In this document: positions 4,269 to 5,324 of the stretch, in pieces | Layout of the letters: each line of letters starts with the position of its first letter | How positions within the stretch are numbered: the stretch's first letter is position 1 | Source: Pelotomaculum sp. | GTDB taxonomy: Bacteria > Bacillota > Desulfotomaculia > Desulfotomaculales > Pelotomaculaceae | NCBI GenBank assembly: GCA_003489345.1 | Contig: DNIT01000139.1 | Coordinates: 5,451 to 10,774 of the forward strand | Length of the DNA stretch: 5,324 nt | Direction of reading: 5' to 3' | Position numbers and translations under genes: made by a program | The notes under the pieces: generated by a model | Told to the model about the DNA's origin: nothing | Database searches by the model: none | The model's input: the letters and a program-made list of their open reading frames with translations, nothing else

Positions 4269-5324
4269 GTGGCACAAAAAATAGTTATTGATCCGGTAAC
4301 CCGGATTGAAGGGCACCTGAAAATAGAAGCAGAAATTGAAAACGGCCGGGTAATTGACACCAGGTCTAGCGGTACTCTATTCCGCGGGCTAGAAATAATT
4401 CTTAAAGGGCGAGAGCCTCGCGACACCTGTCACATTACCCAGCGTATCTGCGGCGTCTGCCCCATTGCTCACGGCACTGCCTCCATCTTATGCCTGGATG
4501 ATGCCTTTAAAGTCACACCACCTGCAAACGGCAGGATTTTGCGCAACTTAATCCAGGGAGCAAATTACCTGCAGTCACATATCCTGCACTTTTACCACCT
4601 GACCGCCCTGGATTACGTGAAGGGACCGGACACCTCGCCTTTCATCCCCCGTTATGAGGGTGACTACCGCCTGCCCAAGGAAATTAACGATAAAGCCGTT
4701 GAGCATTACATCCAGGCTCTGAGTATCCGCAAAAAGGCTCATGAAATGGGCGCTGTATTCGGGGCCAAAATGCCCCACGTTACGACCTACACGGCTGGTG
4801 GAATAACTGAGCACGTAACTTCTGAGAAAATCGCCCAGTTTAAGACTTACCTACTGGAAATTACCTCCTTTATCAATAACGTATATATCCCGGACGTCCT
4901 GGCAGTAGCAGGAGCGTACGATGATTGGTTCAACATTGGGACAGGCTACAAAAACCTGCTGGCTTACGGCGCTTTCCGGCTAACTGACCAATTAGACCCG
5001 GACGGGCAACAACAGCTCTTCATACGTGGTACCTACGCCAAAGGACAGTACGCGCCCATGGACCATAAAAAGATTTCTGAGCAAGTCAAATATTCCTGGT
5101 ACGATGATAAGTTGACCGGCAGGCACCCCGGTGACGGCGCGACTGTACCCACACCGGGCAAAAAAGACGCATATTCCTGGCTTAAAGCGCCGCGCTATGA
5201 CGGTTTGCCCTATGAAGTAGGCCCACTGTCGCGACAAGTAGTGAACAAACAGAAGGATGTTTTGGCGTTAGGGGGTAAAGCATTTTCAGTTTTAGGCAGG
5301 CACTTTGCACGTGCAGTGGAAACA
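4269..5324 (+). CDS. [NiFe]-type hydrogenase large subunit, 3'-truncated (group 1)
   Basis: The large subunit binds the Ni-Fe(CN)2CO centre that splits or forms H2. The frame runs from GTG 4269 to the window edge, giving 352 residues of the roughly 470-570 usual for the family. DPVTRIEGHLKIE (8-20) is the typical N-terminus, with the conserved glutamate E14. RICGVCPIAHG (59-69) is the L1 motif: C61 and C64 are the first two nickel-site cysteines, with H68 conserved nearby. GREPRDTCHITQ just before it also fits the family. The second pair, in the C-terminal DPCxxC motif, is beyond the window, so it cannot be seen whether the first of them is cysteine or selenocysteine (UGA). No signal peptide is present, as expected: it is exported together with the small subunit, whose stop lies 14 nt upstream. 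Maturation normally includes cleavage after the C-terminal motif by a HyaD/HybD-type protease, which might be encoded downstream. Confidence 0.96.
   Translation, partial: MAQKIVIDPVTRIEGHLKIEAEIENGRVIDTRSSGTLFRGLEIILKGREPRDTCHITQRICGVCPIAHGTASILCLDDAFKVTPPANGRILRNLIQGANYLQSHILHFYHLTALDYVKGPDTSPFIPRYEGDYRLPKEINDKAVEHYIQALSIRKKAHEMGAVFGAKMPHVTTYTAGGITEHVTSEKIAQFKTYLLEITSFINNVYIPDVLAVAGAYDDWFNIGTGYKNLLAYGAFRLTDQLDPDGQQQLFIRGTYAKGQYAPMDHKKISEQVKYSWYDDKLTGRHPGDGATVPTPGKKDAYSWLKAPRYDGLPYEVGPLSRQVVNKQKDVLALGGKAFSVLGRHFARAVET

Overview
The window fits a chromosomal segment from an anaerobic, spore-former-type Firmicute of the Peptococcaceae/Desulfotomaculum-Pelotomaculum kind. This is inferred from moderate GC, purine-rich Shine-Dalgarno sites, TTG and GTG starts, a Tat-exported [NiFe]-type hydrogenase beside an iron-dependent alcohol dehydrogenase, and a -24/-12 promoter. 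The species cannot be fixed from the sequence. All genes are on the + strand.

Layout. Bases 1-840 hold the C-terminal 279 residues of an iron-containing (type III) alcohol dehydrogenase whose start lies off the left edge. A strong intrinsic terminator (914-961) closes it. At 1004-1954 is a 316-residue polytopic membrane protein of unknown function that appears to be built from two diverged copies of one module. A gene-poor stretch (1955-2319) contains a start-less open frame that looks like a membrane-peptide remnant and a long hairpin. It leads into coaD (2320-2811), a complete phosphopantetheine adenylyltransferase for coenzyme A synthesis. A second gene-poor stretch (2812-3249) contains a perfect 17-bp inverted repeat, a full-consensus sigma-54 promoter overlapping its right arm, and two weaker sigma-A-like promoters. 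After it comes a hydrogenase operon: the small subunit (3250-4254, TTG start, twin-arginine signal) and the large subunit (GTG start at 4269, running off the right edge).

How the genes work together. The two hydrogenase subunits form one enzyme. The small subunit carries three iron-sulfur clusters and the Tat signal that exports the folded pair; the large subunit carries the Ni-Fe site. A cysteine at the position that is proline in standard enzymes predicts a [4Fe-4S] medial cluster, as in [NiFeSe] and group 1a hydrogenases. The extra cysteines of oxygen-tolerant enzymes are absent. Alcohol oxidation and extracytoplasmic hydrogen turnover suit a fermentative, syntrophic or sulfate-reducing anaerobe, but the window does not show that the dehydrogenase and the hydrogenase are co-regulated. 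coaD is housekeeping.

I see no mobile element, CRISPR array, tRNA or rRNA, and no clearly new multi-gene system. The points most worth following are the sigma-54 promoter/inverted-repeat arrangement before the hydrogenase, the unusual proximal-cluster motif and medial-cluster cysteine of the small subunit, and the duplicated orphan membrane protein.
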